Origin: Haloactinopolyspora alba
Lineage (GTDB): Bacteria > Actinomycetota > Actinomycetes > Jiangellales > Jiangellaceae
Direction of reading: 5' to 3'
NCBI RefSeq assembly: GCF_003014555.1
Contig: NZ_PYGE01000005.1
Span: 62,001-126,000 of the forward strand
Length of the DNA stretch: 64,000 nt
Both the position numbers and the translations under genes were made by a program. Below are positions 41,648 through 49,530 of this stretch, piece by piece (the stretch's first letter is position 1; each line of letters starts with the position of its first letter). The notes under the pieces were generated by a model. The model was not told the origin of the DNA, made no database searches, and worked only from the letters and a program-made list of their open reading frames with translations.

Positions 41648-42511
41648 GTGACGACGACGGACGGTGCAGGGGTGCTCGTGTTGGCCGGCACACCCATCGG
41701 GGCCGTGGCCGACGCGCCGGCCGGCCTGGCGCGCGAGCTCGAGACCGCCGACGTGGTGGCCGCGGAGGACACCCGCAGGCTGCGGCGCCTGGTGTCGTCG
41801 CTGGGGGCGACGGTTCCAGGGCGCGTGGTGTCGTACTTCGAGGGCAACGAGGCCGCGCGCACCGCGGAGCTGGTGACGGCGCTGAGCGGCGGTTCGCGGG
41901 TGCTGCTGGTCACCGATGCGGGCATGCCGTCCGTGTCCGATCCCGGATACCGGCTGGTGGCGGCGGCGGTCGAGGCGGGAGTACGGGTGACCGCCGTTCC
42001 AGGGCCGTCGGCGGTGCTGACCGCGCTGGCCGTCAGCGGGCTGCCGGTCGACAGGTTCTGCTTCGAGGGGTTCCCGCCGCGCCGGCCCGGCGAGCGCGCA
42101 CGGTGGTTCGCGGCGTCCGCCGGCGAACAGCGCACGATGGTGTTCTTCGAGTCCCGTCACCGGCTGGTGGCGACGCTGCGGGCGATGGCCGAGGCGTTCG
42201 GCGGGTCGCGCCGGGCCGCGGTGTGCCGCGAACTGACCAAGACGCACGAGGAGGTCCGGCGCGGAAGCCTCGACGAGCTGGTCGACTGGGCCGAAAGCGA
42301 GACGCCGCTGGGCGAGATCACACTGGTCGTCGAGGGAGCGTCGGCGGAACCGGAGGTCGTGTCCGCTGCGGACGCCGCGGCCCGGGTCGCCGACCGCGAA
42401 GCGGCCGGGGAACGCCGCAAGGAGGCGATCGCGTCGGTGGCGCGTGAGCTCGGCCTGCCCAAGCGTGACGTGTTCGACGCCGTCGTCGCCGCCAAGCCCT
42501 CCCGAGAATGA
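41648..42511 (+). CDS. rsmI: 16S rRNA (cytidine(1402)-2'-O)-methyltransferase
   Basis: A 287-residue tetrapyrrole-methylase-fold enzyme. VLVLAGTPIGAVADAPAGLA, VVAAEDTRRLRRLVSSLGA, LVTDAGMPSVSDPGYRLV and VPGPSAVLTALAVSGLP are the SAM and substrate motifs; FVFF-type FFESRHRLVATL and RELTKTHEEVRRG follow. It methylates the ribose of C1402 in the ribosomal P-site. GTG 41648 is the start. Its stop abuts the stop of the M56 gene on the other strand within a shared TGATCA. Confidence 0.95.
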   Translation: MTTTDGAGVLVLAGTPIGAVADAPAGLARELETADVVAAEDTRRLRRLVSSLGATVPGRVVSYFEGNEAARTAELVTALSGGSRVLLVTDAGMPSVSDPGYRLVAAAVEAGVRVTAVPGPSAVLTALAVSGLPVDRFCFEGFPPRRPGERARWFAASAGEQRTMVFFESRHRLVATLRAMAEAFGGSRRAAVCRELTKTHEEVRRGSLDELVDWAESETPLGEITLVVEGASAEPEVVSAADAAARVADREAAGERRKEAIASVARELGLPKRDVFDAVVAAKPSRE

Positions 42512-43420
42512 TCAAAGGGCAGCGGCGACGGCGGCGAGCCAGGGGGCGGCGACGGCGACGGTGGGCACGATCACCAGCGCCGCTGCGGTGAGATAGGCGA
42601 GCGACGTCACGACCGGCGCGTCGGTCAGTTCGCGCCGGGTCAGCTCGTACTCGGTCAGCCGGCGGATCCGCGCCGCCGGTGTGACGGCGCCCGCGGCCAT
42701 CGCCCCGGCGGGGGCCGGAGCGTCGGCGAGTCGCACGAGGGCGCGGGCCAGCGGGACGTCGCCGGCGCGACGGCGGGCGGCGTCGTCGGCGAGCATCTCG
42801 ACGAGCCCGGACGTGCTGTCGAGCGCGGTGCGGCTGCGTACGAATCGCGGGAACGCGTTGTGCAGCGCGCCGAACCCTTCGAGGACGAGGTCGTGCCGGG
42901 CCCGCCCGTGGGCGCGCTCGTGTTCGAGGACGGCGGTCATCTCGTCGTCGGCCAGGTCATCGAGCGCCGGCGACGAGACCACGAGCCTGGACGGCAGGCC
43001 GGGGATGCAGTAGGCGAGCGGCCGCCCGGCGTCCAGAACGTGCACGCCGGGCGCACGCCCGTCCGTGCGCGCCACGAGGTCGACGAGGTGACGTTGCCGG
43101 CGCCGTCGCGTCCGCAGTGTCATGCCCAGCACGTGCGCGGACCACAACAGCCGGGCGAGCACCACCAGTGTCAGCAGCAGCGCACTGGCGTGCAGCACGA
43201 CGAGCACCACGCTCGGGTGGTCGTAAGCGACGACCATGGCGCCGGCCGACGCGCCCGCCCCCAGCGCGGACAGCAACGCGGACAGCGCGAGCGACTGCCA
43301 GAGCACCAGAGCCGCGCGCGGCACCCGCGATGGCCAGCGGGCCCGGCTGAGCAGCGCCGGGGCCGGGCCTGCGAGCAGCAGCGCCAGCGTGAGCAGGACG
43401 GTGGGGGTCGAATGGGTCAT
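42512..43420 (-). CDS. M56 family membrane metallopeptidase (BlaR1/MecR1-like, no sensor domain)
   Basis: A 302-residue membrane protein with helices TVLLTLALLLAGPAPALL, ALVLWQSLALSALLSALGAG, VVLVVLHASALLLTLVVLA and a C-terminal pair. The zinc site is VLEHERAHGRARHDLVLEGF (H-E-x-x-H near residue 178), preceded by A-Y-C-I-P-G and VVVSSPAL-type residues. BlaR1/MecR1 cut BlaI-type repressors, but this protein ends without their penicillin-binding sensor domain, so its signal is different. Its ATG overlaps the stop of the blaI-type gene (ATGA), so repressor and protease are co-expressed. Confidence 0.88.
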   Translation of the reverse strand: MTHSTPTVLLTLALLLAGPAPALLSRARWPSRVPRAALVLWQSLALSALLSALGAGASAGAMVVAYDHPSVVLVVLHASALLLTLVVLARLLWSAHVLGMTLRTRRRRQRHLVDLVARTDGRAPGVHVLDAGRPLAYCIPGLPSRLVVSSPALDDLADDEMTAVLEHERAHGRARHDLVLEGFGALHNAFPRFVRSRTALDSTSGLVEMLADDAARRRAGDVPLARALVRLADAPAPAGAMAAGAVTPAARIRRLTEYELTRRELTDAPVVTSLAYLTAAALVIVPTVAVAAPWLAAVAAAL

Positions 43421-43857
43421 GGTGGCGATCCGGCGGTTCCGTCGGTCCGGTCGGACTCGGCGCGCCCCGGTGATTGCTCCGGGCGGCCGTTCTCCAGCTC
43501 GGCCAGCGCCGCCCGGATCGCGTCGGCGTCGTCGGCGCTGGCCGAGCCGACGAACCGCAGCAGCGCCGCCATCCGGTCGGAACCGTCGACGGTGTCCAGG
43601 GCCTGGTGCATCAGTTCGGCCGTGAGCTCGTCGCGCGAGACCGCGGGCCGGTAGCGGTAGGCGCGGCCGTCCCGGATCTGCTCGACGGAACCCTTCCGGG
43701 CGAGCCGGTCGAGAACGGTCATCACGGTGGTGTACGCGACGTCGCGCGAGTCGCTCAGTGCCTCGTGAACCTGGCGCACGGTTGCCGGCGAGTCCAGCGT
43801 CCACAACTGGTCCATGATCACGCGTTCGAGTTCGCCGAGCCGGGTGCGTCCAACCAC
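43417..43857 (-). CDS. blaI: BlaI/MecI/CopY family repressor
   Basis: A 146-residue winged-helix repressor. GELERVIMDQLWTLDSPATV and VHEALSDSRDVAYTTVMTVL with LDRLARKGSVEQIRDGRAYR are the family pattern; the C-terminal dimerisation helix follows and an acidic, disordered tail ends the protein. GTG 43857 is the start: TAGGAT at 43865-43870 lies seven bases upstream, so the mRNA is probably leaderless. Two dyads at 43885-43924 separate it from cydA. It is coupled to the M56 protease gene downstream. Confidence 0.92.
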   Translation of the reverse strand: MVGRTRLGELERVIMDQLWTLDSPATVRQVHEALSDSRDVAYTTVMTVLDRLARKGSVEQIRDGRAYRYRPAVSRDELTAELMHQALDTVDGSDRMAALLRFVGSASADDADAIRAALAELENGRPEQSPGRAESDRTDGTAGSPP

Positions 43858-43884
43858 ACCGACGATCCTACCGACCGACAGTAG

Positions 43885-43904
43885 TACTACGCCATGTCGT
43901 AGTA
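43885..43904. promoter_or_regulatory. BlaI-type operator, dyad 1 (TACTACG-N6-CGTAGTA)
   Basis: TACTACG and CGTAGTA form a perfect 7-bp inverted repeat around six bases. TACTAC-type half sites are those reported for actinobacterial BlaI. The site covers the expected -35 region of blaI (its -10 is 43865-43870) and includes part of the perfect palindrome GTAGTACTAC at 43881-43890. A TAGTAT at 43900-43905 is a likely cydA -10. Confidence 0.75.
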
Positions 43905-43905
43905 T

Positions 43906-43924
43906 CTACGACGAGACGTCGTAG
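43906..43924. promoter_or_regulatory. BlaI-type operator, dyad 2 (CTACGAC-N5-GTCGTAG)
   Basis: A second perfect 7-bp inverted repeat with the same TACGAC/GTCGTA core, one base beyond dyad 1. It covers the predicted transcription start of cydA (ATG 43944). Two adjacent repressor sites would block both divergent promoters. Confidence 0.75.
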
Positions 43925-43943
43925 ACGTGGCGGGAGCGAACCG

Positions 43944-45446
43944 ATGGACGTACTGGAGCTGGCGCGGTGGCAGTTCGGGATCACCACCGTCGTGCACTTC
44001 TTCTTCGTGCCGTTCACCATCTCGATGGCGTTTCTCGTCGCGATCATGCAAACCATCTGGATGCGCGCCACTCCCCCCAGGAGCACGCGCTGGCTGCGGC
44101 TCACCCGGTTCTTCGGGAAGCTGCTGCTGATCAACCTCGCGGTCGGCGTCGTCACCGGCCTCGTCCAGGAGTTCCAGTTCGGCATGAACTGGAGCGACTT
44201 CAGCCGCTTCGTCGGCGACGTGTTCGGCGCGCCGCTGGCCATGGAGGCGCTGCTGGCGTTCTACCTGGAGTCGGTGTTCGTCGGCGTGTGGATCTTCGGG
44301 TGGGGACGCATCCCGCCGAAGGTGCACCTCGCGACGATCTGGGTCACCGCGGTCGGGACGCTGCTGTCGGCGTACTTCATCCTCGCGGCGAACTCGTTCA
44401 TGCAGAACCCCGTCGGCTACGAGATCGACGAGGCCACCGGACGGGCCGAGATGACCGACATCTGGGCGATCCTCACCAACAAGGTGCTGCTCATCACGTT
44501 CCCGCACACGATCTTCGCGGCGCTGATGGTCGGCGGCGCCGTCGTCGGCGCGGTGTCGATGTGGCACCTCGTCCGCGGGGCGCGGCAGCCGGAACTGGCC
44601 GAGCCGGACGCGTCGAGCGACGCGGGCGCGTTCCGCACGTCGCTGCGCATCGGTGCGGTGGCGGTGCTGATCGGCGGCGTCGGGGTCGCCGTGACGGGCG
44701 ACACCCAGGGCAAGGTCATGACCGAGGTGCAGCCGATGAAGATGGCCGCCGCCGAGGCGTTGTACGAGTCGCAGCAGCCGGCGCCGTTCTCGCTGCTCAC
44801 CATCGGCACGCTGGACGGGCGCGAGCCGGTGTACCAGCTCGAGGTGCCGCAGCTGCTGTCGTTCCTCGCCACCGGTTCGTTCGACGCCGAGGTCGAGGGC
44901 ATCAACGACCTGCAGGAGCAGTACACCGAGCAGTACGGCGACGGCGAGTACGCACCGAACATCCCGGTGACGTACTGGACCTTCCGCATGATGATCACCG
45001 CCGGCGGGCTGGCCGCGGCCGTCGCGCTCTGGCTGCTGTGGTCCACCAGACGAGGACGGGCACCCACGTCGCGGTGGGCGCTGTGGGCAGCCGCGGCGCT
45101 GCCGGTGCTGCCGCTGGCCGCGAACGCCTTCGGCTGGATCTTCACCGAGATGGGCAGACAGCCATGGCTCGTCTTCGGCCTGCTGCGCACCGGCGCCGGG
45201 GTGTCCCCGGGTGTGGGCGCGGGAACGGTCGCCGCCTCGCTGGCCGCGTTCACGGTGCTCTACGCGGGGTTGTGCTGGCTGTGGGTCTGGCTGCTGCTCA
45301 AACACGCGCGACCCGGACTGCCGGACGTGTCCGCGGAGGCGCGGTGGGGCGAGCGGGGCGGGAGCGACGACGCGTCCGGCGGCGCCGGACGGGCGGACGA
45401 CGCCGACGACGCGGACGCCGACCGGCCGCTCACGTTCGCCTACTGA
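43944..45446 (+). CDS. cydA: Cytochrome bd ubiquinol/menaquinol oxidase subunit I
   Basis: A 500-residue membrane oxidase subunit. The b595/b558 haem region begins ARWQFGITTVVHFFFVPFTI (His ligand near residue 18); GLVQEFQFGMNWSDFSRFVG and PLAMEALLAFYLESVFVG follow, and NSFMQNPVGYEID and EMGRQPWLVFGLLRT (quinol loop) are diagnostic. The Q-loop is short. It oxidises menaquinol and reduces O2 at low oxygen or under respiratory inhibition. An Asp-rich cytoplasmic tail ends the protein. Its promoter region carries two BlaI-type dyads. cydB follows after 29 bases. Confidence 0.96.
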   Translation: MDVLELARWQFGITTVVHFFFVPFTISMAFLVAIMQTIWMRATPPRSTRWLRLTRFFGKLLLINLAVGVVTGLVQEFQFGMNWSDFSRFVGDVFGAPLAMEALLAFYLESVFVGVWIFGWGRIPPKVHLATIWVTAVGTLLSAYFILAANSFMQNPVGYEIDEATGRAEMTDIWAILTNKVLLITFPHTIFAALMVGGAVVGAVSMWHLVRGARQPELAEPDASSDAGAFRTSLRIGAVAVLIGGVGVAVTGDTQGKVMTEVQPMKMAAAEALYESQQPAPFSLLTIGTLDGREPVYQLEVPQLLSFLATGSFDAEVEGINDLQEQYTEQYGDGEYAPNIPVTYWTFRMMITAGGLAAAVALWLLWSTRRGRAPTSRWALWAAAALPVLPLAANAFGWIFTEMGRQPWLVFGLLRTGAGVSPGVGAGTVAASLAAFTVLYAGLCWLWVWLLLKHARPGLPDVSAEARWGERGGSDDASGGAGRADDADDADADRPLTFAY

Positions 45447-45475
45447 CGGATGCCACGGGAGGAAGAGAGCGCGCG

Positions 45476-46483
45476 ATGGAACTCGCCACGGTGTGGTTCG
45501 TGCTGGTGGCCGTCCTGTGGATCGGTTACCTGGCCCTCGAGGGCTTCGACTTCGGCGTCGGCCTGCTCACCAGGCGCTTCGCTCGTGGTGACACCGAGCG
45601 CCGGGTGCTGATCAACATCATCGGGCCGGTCTGGGACGGCAACGAGGTCTGGGTCATCACCGCCGTGGGCGCGACGTTCGCGGCGTTCCCGGAGTGGTAC
45701 GCCACCGCGTGGTCGGCGTACTACCTGCCGCTGGTGCTGATCCTGCTCGCCCTGATCGGCCGTGGCCTGGCGTTCGAGTACCGCGCGAAGGGCGACACCG
45801 AGCGGTGGCGCCGGCGCTGGGACCTGGTGATCTTCGCCGGCTCGCTGGTGCCGGCGTTCAGCTGGGGCGTGCTGCTGGCCGGGTTCGCACAGGGGCTCCC
45901 GCTGGACGCGAACCACGACTTCGCCGGCGCCGGTAACGACATCCTGACGCCGTACACCCTGCTCGGCGGCGTCCTGACGCTGACGGTGTCGCTGCTGCAC
46001 GGCACCCACTACGTCGCGGTGAAGACGGTCGGCGACATCCGGACGCGGGCGCGCCGCCTCGCCGGCCGGCTGGCTTTACCGGCAGCCGCCGTCGTGGCCG
46101 TGTTCGGCGGCTGGACGGTTCTCGGCTACGCCGACGCCGGCGCCTCGCGGTGGGTGACGGGCGTGTGCGCGGCCGCGGCGGTGGTGGCGGTCGCCGCCGG
46201 AGCCGTGGCGAACGCTCGCGGCCGGGAGGGCCGGGCTTTCGCGGCGACCTTCACCGGTGTCGTCGCGTTCGGCGCCATGCTGTTCGCGTCGCTGTACCCG
46301 GACGTCCTGCCGTCGACGTTGTCGGCGGCGGACGGGCTGACGGTCGACAACGCGTCCTCGTCGGACTACACGCTGACGGTCATGACCTGGGTGGCCGTGC
46401 CGTTCGTGCCGGCCGTGCTGGCGTACCAGAGCTGGGTGTACTGGACCTTCCGCCACCGTCTGGGTGTGCAGCACATCCCGTGA
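45476..46483 (+). CDS. cydB: Cytochrome bd oxidase subunit II
   Basis: A 335-residue membrane protein with about eight helices. LWIGYLALEGFDFGVGLL, LINIIGPVWDGNEVWVITA, FPEWYATAWSAYYLPLVLIL and RGLAFEYRAKGDTERWRRRWD are the usual CydB landmarks; the C-terminal NASSSDYTLTVMTWVAVPFV is also typical. ATG 45476 has a GGGAGGAAGAG ribosome site. With CydA it forms the core oxidase. The cydDC assembly transporter genes usually found behind cydB are not in the window. Confidence 0.95.
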   Translation: MELATVWFVLVAVLWIGYLALEGFDFGVGLLTRRFARGDTERRVLINIIGPVWDGNEVWVITAVGATFAAFPEWYATAWSAYYLPLVLILLALIGRGLAFEYRAKGDTERWRRRWDLVIFAGSLVPAFSWGVLLAGFAQGLPLDANHDFAGAGNDILTPYTLLGGVLTLTVSLLHGTHYVAVKTVGDIRTRARRLAGRLALPAAAVVAVFGGWTVLGYADAGASRWVTGVCAAAAVVAVAAGAVANARGREGRAFAATFTGVVAFGAMLFASLYPDVLPSTLSAADGLTVDNASSSDYTLTVMTWVAVPFVPAVLAYQSWVYWTFRHRLGVQHIP

Positions 46484-46517
46484 TCGTCGGAAGCGTCCCC
46501 GACAGCCGGATGACGGG

Positions 46518-46961
46518 TCAGGCGGATCCCGGGCGGAAGTGCCGCGGGGTGATGCGCGAGATCGCGACGTCGACCGGCCACGGCTCGTCCGTGGTGACGG
46601 ATTCGTCGAACTCGCCGGGGGAGACCACCTCGACCACCAGGTGGACATCGTCGGGAGCGAATTTTGCCGGTTGCCCGGCCGCGGCGTCGGCCGTCGTCAC
46701 CAGCAGGTCCGGGACGAACGAGCGCCGCTTGCTCACCCGGATCTCTACCGCCTGCGTGACGTCGTACTCCGGCGGGCAGTTGTCTTCGAGAGCGACGCCG
46801 AGCCGCGCCGCGAGCGTCTGGTGCACGTTCGTCGGGGACGGCGACACGACAAGTGTGCCGTCGATCAGTTCGTAGCGACGGTGGCTCTCGGGCAGCTCGT
46901 CGAGGTCGTCGGTAGTCCACCCACCGGCCGGTGGGTCCAGGTCGCGCAACTCGCCGGTCAC
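46518..46961 (-). CDS. Uma2-family (DUF820) nuclease-like protein, internally shortened
   Basis: A 147-residue PD-(D/E)XK-superfamily protein. HRRYELIDGTLVVSPSPTNV near the start, FVPDLLVTTADAA and DVHLVVEVVSPGEFDESVT carry the acidic active-site residues. In the family about 40 residues with a conserved R-D-x-x-x-K-x-x-x-Y-A segment follow V-S-P, but here the text jumps to DEPWPVDVAISRITPRHF, the usual C-terminal strand. This suggests an internal in-frame deletion; catalysis is doubtful. GTG 46961 is chosen. The family is abundant in actinomycetes but poorly understood. Confidence 0.75.
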   Translation of the reverse strand: MTGELRDLDPPAGGWTTDDLDELPESHRRYELIDGTLVVSPSPTNVHQTLAARLGVALEDNCPPEYDVTQAVEIRVSKRRSFVPDLLVTTADAAAGQPAKFAPDDVHLVVEVVSPGEFDESVTTDEPWPVDVAISRITPRHFRPGSA

Positions 46962-47046
46962 GGCGGACCCTCCTCTCGACCTGGCACTGCACGACACCGT
47001 ACGCCGCCGACGCGGGGCGCAGGGGCGGGTCGCTTATGGTGAGGGC

Positions 47047-48264
47047 GTGTCGACGTCGCGGATGGTGGAGGTCGCTGGACGCGAGGTCACCGTCACGCAC
47101 CCGGACAAGGTCGTGTTTCCTGAACACGGGCTCACCAAGCTCGATCTGGTCCGGTACTACGTCACGGTGGCCGACGGGGCGCTGCGCGGCGTCGTCGACC
47201 GGCCGATGATCCTCAAACGGTTCGTCAAGGGGATCGAGAAGGAGGCGTTCTTCCAGAAGCGGGCCCCGGAGAAGCGGCCGGACTGGATCGACGTCGCCAC
47301 CCTTCGGTACCGCTCCGGGACATCCGCTGACGAGGTCGTCGTCCGGGACGCCGCGGCGCTGGCCTGGGTTGTGAACCTCGGATGCGTTGATCTGAACCCG
47401 CACCCGGTCCGCGCCGACGACCTCGACCGGCCGGACGAGCTGCGCATCGACCTCGACCCGGTGCCCGGAGTGCCGTGGCCGCAGATCGTGGACGTCGCGC
47501 TGGTGGTGCGGGAGGTGCTGGCCGATCACGGCCTGACCGGCTGGCCGAAGACGTCCGGATCCCGCGGGTTCCACATCTACGCCCGCATCGAACCGCGGTG
47601 GGAGTTCCGTGACGTGCGCCTGGCCGCGGAGACGGTGGCCCGTGAGGTGGAGAACCGCGTCCCGGACCTCGCCACCAGCAAATGGTGGAAGGAGGAGCGC
47701 CAGGGCGTGTTCGTCGACTTCAACCAGAACGCGAAGGACCGCACGGTCGCGTCGGCGTACTCGGTACGCCCGAAACCGGACGCGCGGGTGTCGACGCCGT
47801 TGACCTGGGACGAGGTGCCCGGCTGTGACCCGTCGGCGTTCACGCTGCCGGCTGTGCTGGACCGGTTCGCGGCGATCGGCGACCCGTGGGCCGGCATCGA
47901 CGGCACCGCTGGCGGGCTGGACGCCCTGCTCGCGCTGGCCGAGCGGCTCGGCCCCGCCGAGAAGCCGCCGAAGGGCGCCGGGCGTCGGCAGTCGACGATG
48001 CCGCTGGTCGAGATCGCGCGGGCGAAGACGAAGGACGAGGCGCTGGCGGGCCTGGAGCGCTGGAAGTCCAGGCATGCCGCCGTGGTGCCGCACCTGGAGC
48101 CGGCCGACATCCTGGTCGACGGGATGCGCGGCCGCAGCTCGCTCTGGTACCGCATCCGGGTGAACCTGCAGCACGTCCCGGAGAGTGAGCGGCCGCCACA
48201 GGAACCGCTCGAGGTCGACTACGACCCGTGGGCGGACACGCCATGGGGACGCGACGACGGCTGA
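47047..48264 (+). CDS. ligD: LigD-type DNA polymerase/primase (NHEJ polymerase domain)
   Basis: A 405-residue archaeo-eukaryotic primase-fold polymerase as found in the LigD polymerase module. VTHPDKVVFPEHGLTKLDLV opens the domain; ELRIDLDPVPGVPWPQIV has the catalytic D-L-D metal ligands; KTSGSRGFHIYARIEP and GVFVDFNQNAKDRTVASAYS are the nucleotide and template sites. It would extend broken ends with ribonucleotides. Ligase and nuclease domains and a ku gene are not seen here. GTG 47047 is fixed by TATGGT at 47035-47040, six bases upstream (leaderless). The last 100 residues are an extension. Confidence 0.92.
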   Translation: MSTSRMVEVAGREVTVTHPDKVVFPEHGLTKLDLVRYYVTVADGALRGVVDRPMILKRFVKGIEKEAFFQKRAPEKRPDWIDVATLRYRSGTSADEVVVRDAAALAWVVNLGCVDLNPHPVRADDLDRPDELRIDLDPVPGVPWPQIVDVALVVREVLADHGLTGWPKTSGSRGFHIYARIEPRWEFRDVRLAAETVAREVENRVPDLATSKWWKEERQGVFVDFNQNAKDRTVASAYSVRPKPDARVSTPLTWDEVPGCDPSAFTLPAVLDRFAAIGDPWAGIDGTAGGLDALLALAERLGPAEKPPKGAGRRQSTMPLVEIARAKTKDEALAGLERWKSRHAAVVPHLEPADILVDGMRGRSSLWYRIRVNLQHVPESERPPQEPLEVDYDPWADTPWGRDDG

Positions 48265-48268
48265 GCGG

Positions 48269-48712
48269 TCACCGCAGCTCGAAGTCGGCGAAGTCGAACC
48301 CGGGCGAGACGACGCACGAGACCAGGACGTCGTCGCTGCCGGCGGGCCGGGCCGCCTGCCAGGCACCTGCCGGCACGATCGCCTGCGGTTCCTGCCCGCC
48401 CGCGACGTCGCCGCCGAGCGTGATCGTGTGCGGCTCGGCGTCGGGCGTCTCGCCCGTGCCGCCCAGGAACAACGACAGCGGCCCGCCGGCGTGCCAGAGC
48501 CAGATCTCGGTCGAGCGGACCCGGTGCCACCGCGACTCCTCACCGGCGGGGAGCAGGAAGTAGATGCAGGTGGCCGCGGCCCGGGTGCCGTCGTATCCGT
48601 CCGGGGCGAACTCCATGGGCGAGCGCCAGGTCTCGCGGAACCAGCCGCCCTCCGGGTGCGGCGAGAGGTCGAGCAGTTCGGCCAGGCGCGGTCGGGGCGC
48701 TGCTTCGCTCAT
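48269..48712 (-). CDS. Cupin DUF985 family protein
   Basis: A 147-residue single-domain cupin. AELLDLSPHPEGGWFRETWR is the DUF985 signature, with IYFLLPAGEESRWHRVRSTE (metal-type His/Glu) and WLWHAGGPLSLFL after it; DVLVSCVVSPGFDFADFEL ends the fold. No enzymatic role is established. It is convergent with the ligD-type gene, with only four bases between the two ends. Confidence 0.87.
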   Translation of the reverse strand: MSEAAPRPRLAELLDLSPHPEGGWFRETWRSPMEFAPDGYDGTRAAATCIYFLLPAGEESRWHRVRSTEIWLWHAGGPLSLFLGGTGETPDAEPHTITLGGDVAGGQEPQAIVPAGAWQAARPAGSDDVLVSCVVSPGFDFADFELR

Positions 48713-48747
48713 GTGATCGAGGCTAGACGACGCCGGTCGGCGGGCGG

Positions 48748-49371
48748 TCAGCCGGTGATGCCGCGCAGCAGTTGATCGAGCCCCGCCTTAATGCGCTCGG
48801 CGCTGAACCCCCGGTCGGTGTTCTGATGGACGAACAGCCGCCCGGCGAGGGTCTCCAGGATCGCTCCGGCGAGGTACTCCGCGTCGAGGCCGGAGTCGAT
48901 CTCGCTGATCAGGGTGCTCAGATGCAGGTGTTGGAGACGGTAGGCGCCGGCCTGGTAGCGCATGGTCTCGGCGGTGGTCAGCAGTTCACCATGATTGTCG
49001 AGCCGCTCGACGTAGCGGTGCACGAAGGCGTGCAGCCGTTCGGCCGGCGGGGCTCCGGGGCCGACGGGAGGCGGGCCGTGCAGCACCTCTTCCTGGAAGA
49101 CGCGTTCCTGGGCGTCGAGCAGCGCGTACGCCAGCCCGGCGAGGTCGCCGAAGCGTCGGTACACCGTACCGACCCCGACGCCGGCCGCCTCGGCGACCGC
49201 CTCCATCGACAGCGCCGCGACGCCGTGCTCGCGGACGAGCCGCTCGGCGGCGTCGATCAGTAGCCGCCGGTTGCGTGCGGCGTCGGCGCGTTCGGGACGT
49301 GGCTGGTCAGCGATCCGCAGGTCAGCGCCCGGCAGGTCAGCGGCTCGCGCGGAATCGCCCGGTCCGGTCAT
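48748..49371 (-). CDS. TetR/AcrR family transcriptional regulator
   Basis: A 207-residue regulator. The HTH is NRRLLIDAAERLVREHGVAA and AVAEAAGVGVGTVYRRFGDL; the C-terminal half resembles TetR_C_33-like domains (ETMRYQAGAYRLQHLHLSTL). About 30 Asp/Ala-rich residues precede the HTH, so a later start is possible but no better candidate stands out. It is divergent from wrbA with 159 bases between them and may control it. Confidence 0.9.
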   Translation of the reverse strand: MTGPGDSARAADLPGADLRIADQPRPERADAARNRRLLIDAAERLVREHGVAALSMEAVAEAAGVGVGTVYRRFGDLAGLAYALLDAQERVFQEEVLHGPPPVGPGAPPAERLHAFVHRYVERLDNHGELLTTAETMRYQAGAYRLQHLHLSTLISEIDSGLDAEYLAGAILETLAGRLFVHQNTDRGFSAERIKAGLDQLLRGITG

Positions 49372-49530
49372 CGTGCGCCTCCGTCCCGATCAGTGGCCGG
49401 TTCGGTGAGCAGCCTAGGACGTAACGACGGTGGCAGCGCACCACCGGGCTTGTATCCGGAAAAGTCTCCGATTATTCTATGTGGAAGTTCTTCCGGTTAT
49501 CGATTCCGACTGCACCAAGGAGCGCTTGTC

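Noticed and set aside
42512-43857. BlaI/M56 pair as a beta-lactam resistance system
   Set aside because: No beta-lactamase gene is adjacent, the protease lacks the penicillin-binding sensor domain, and the shared operators point to cydAB instead.
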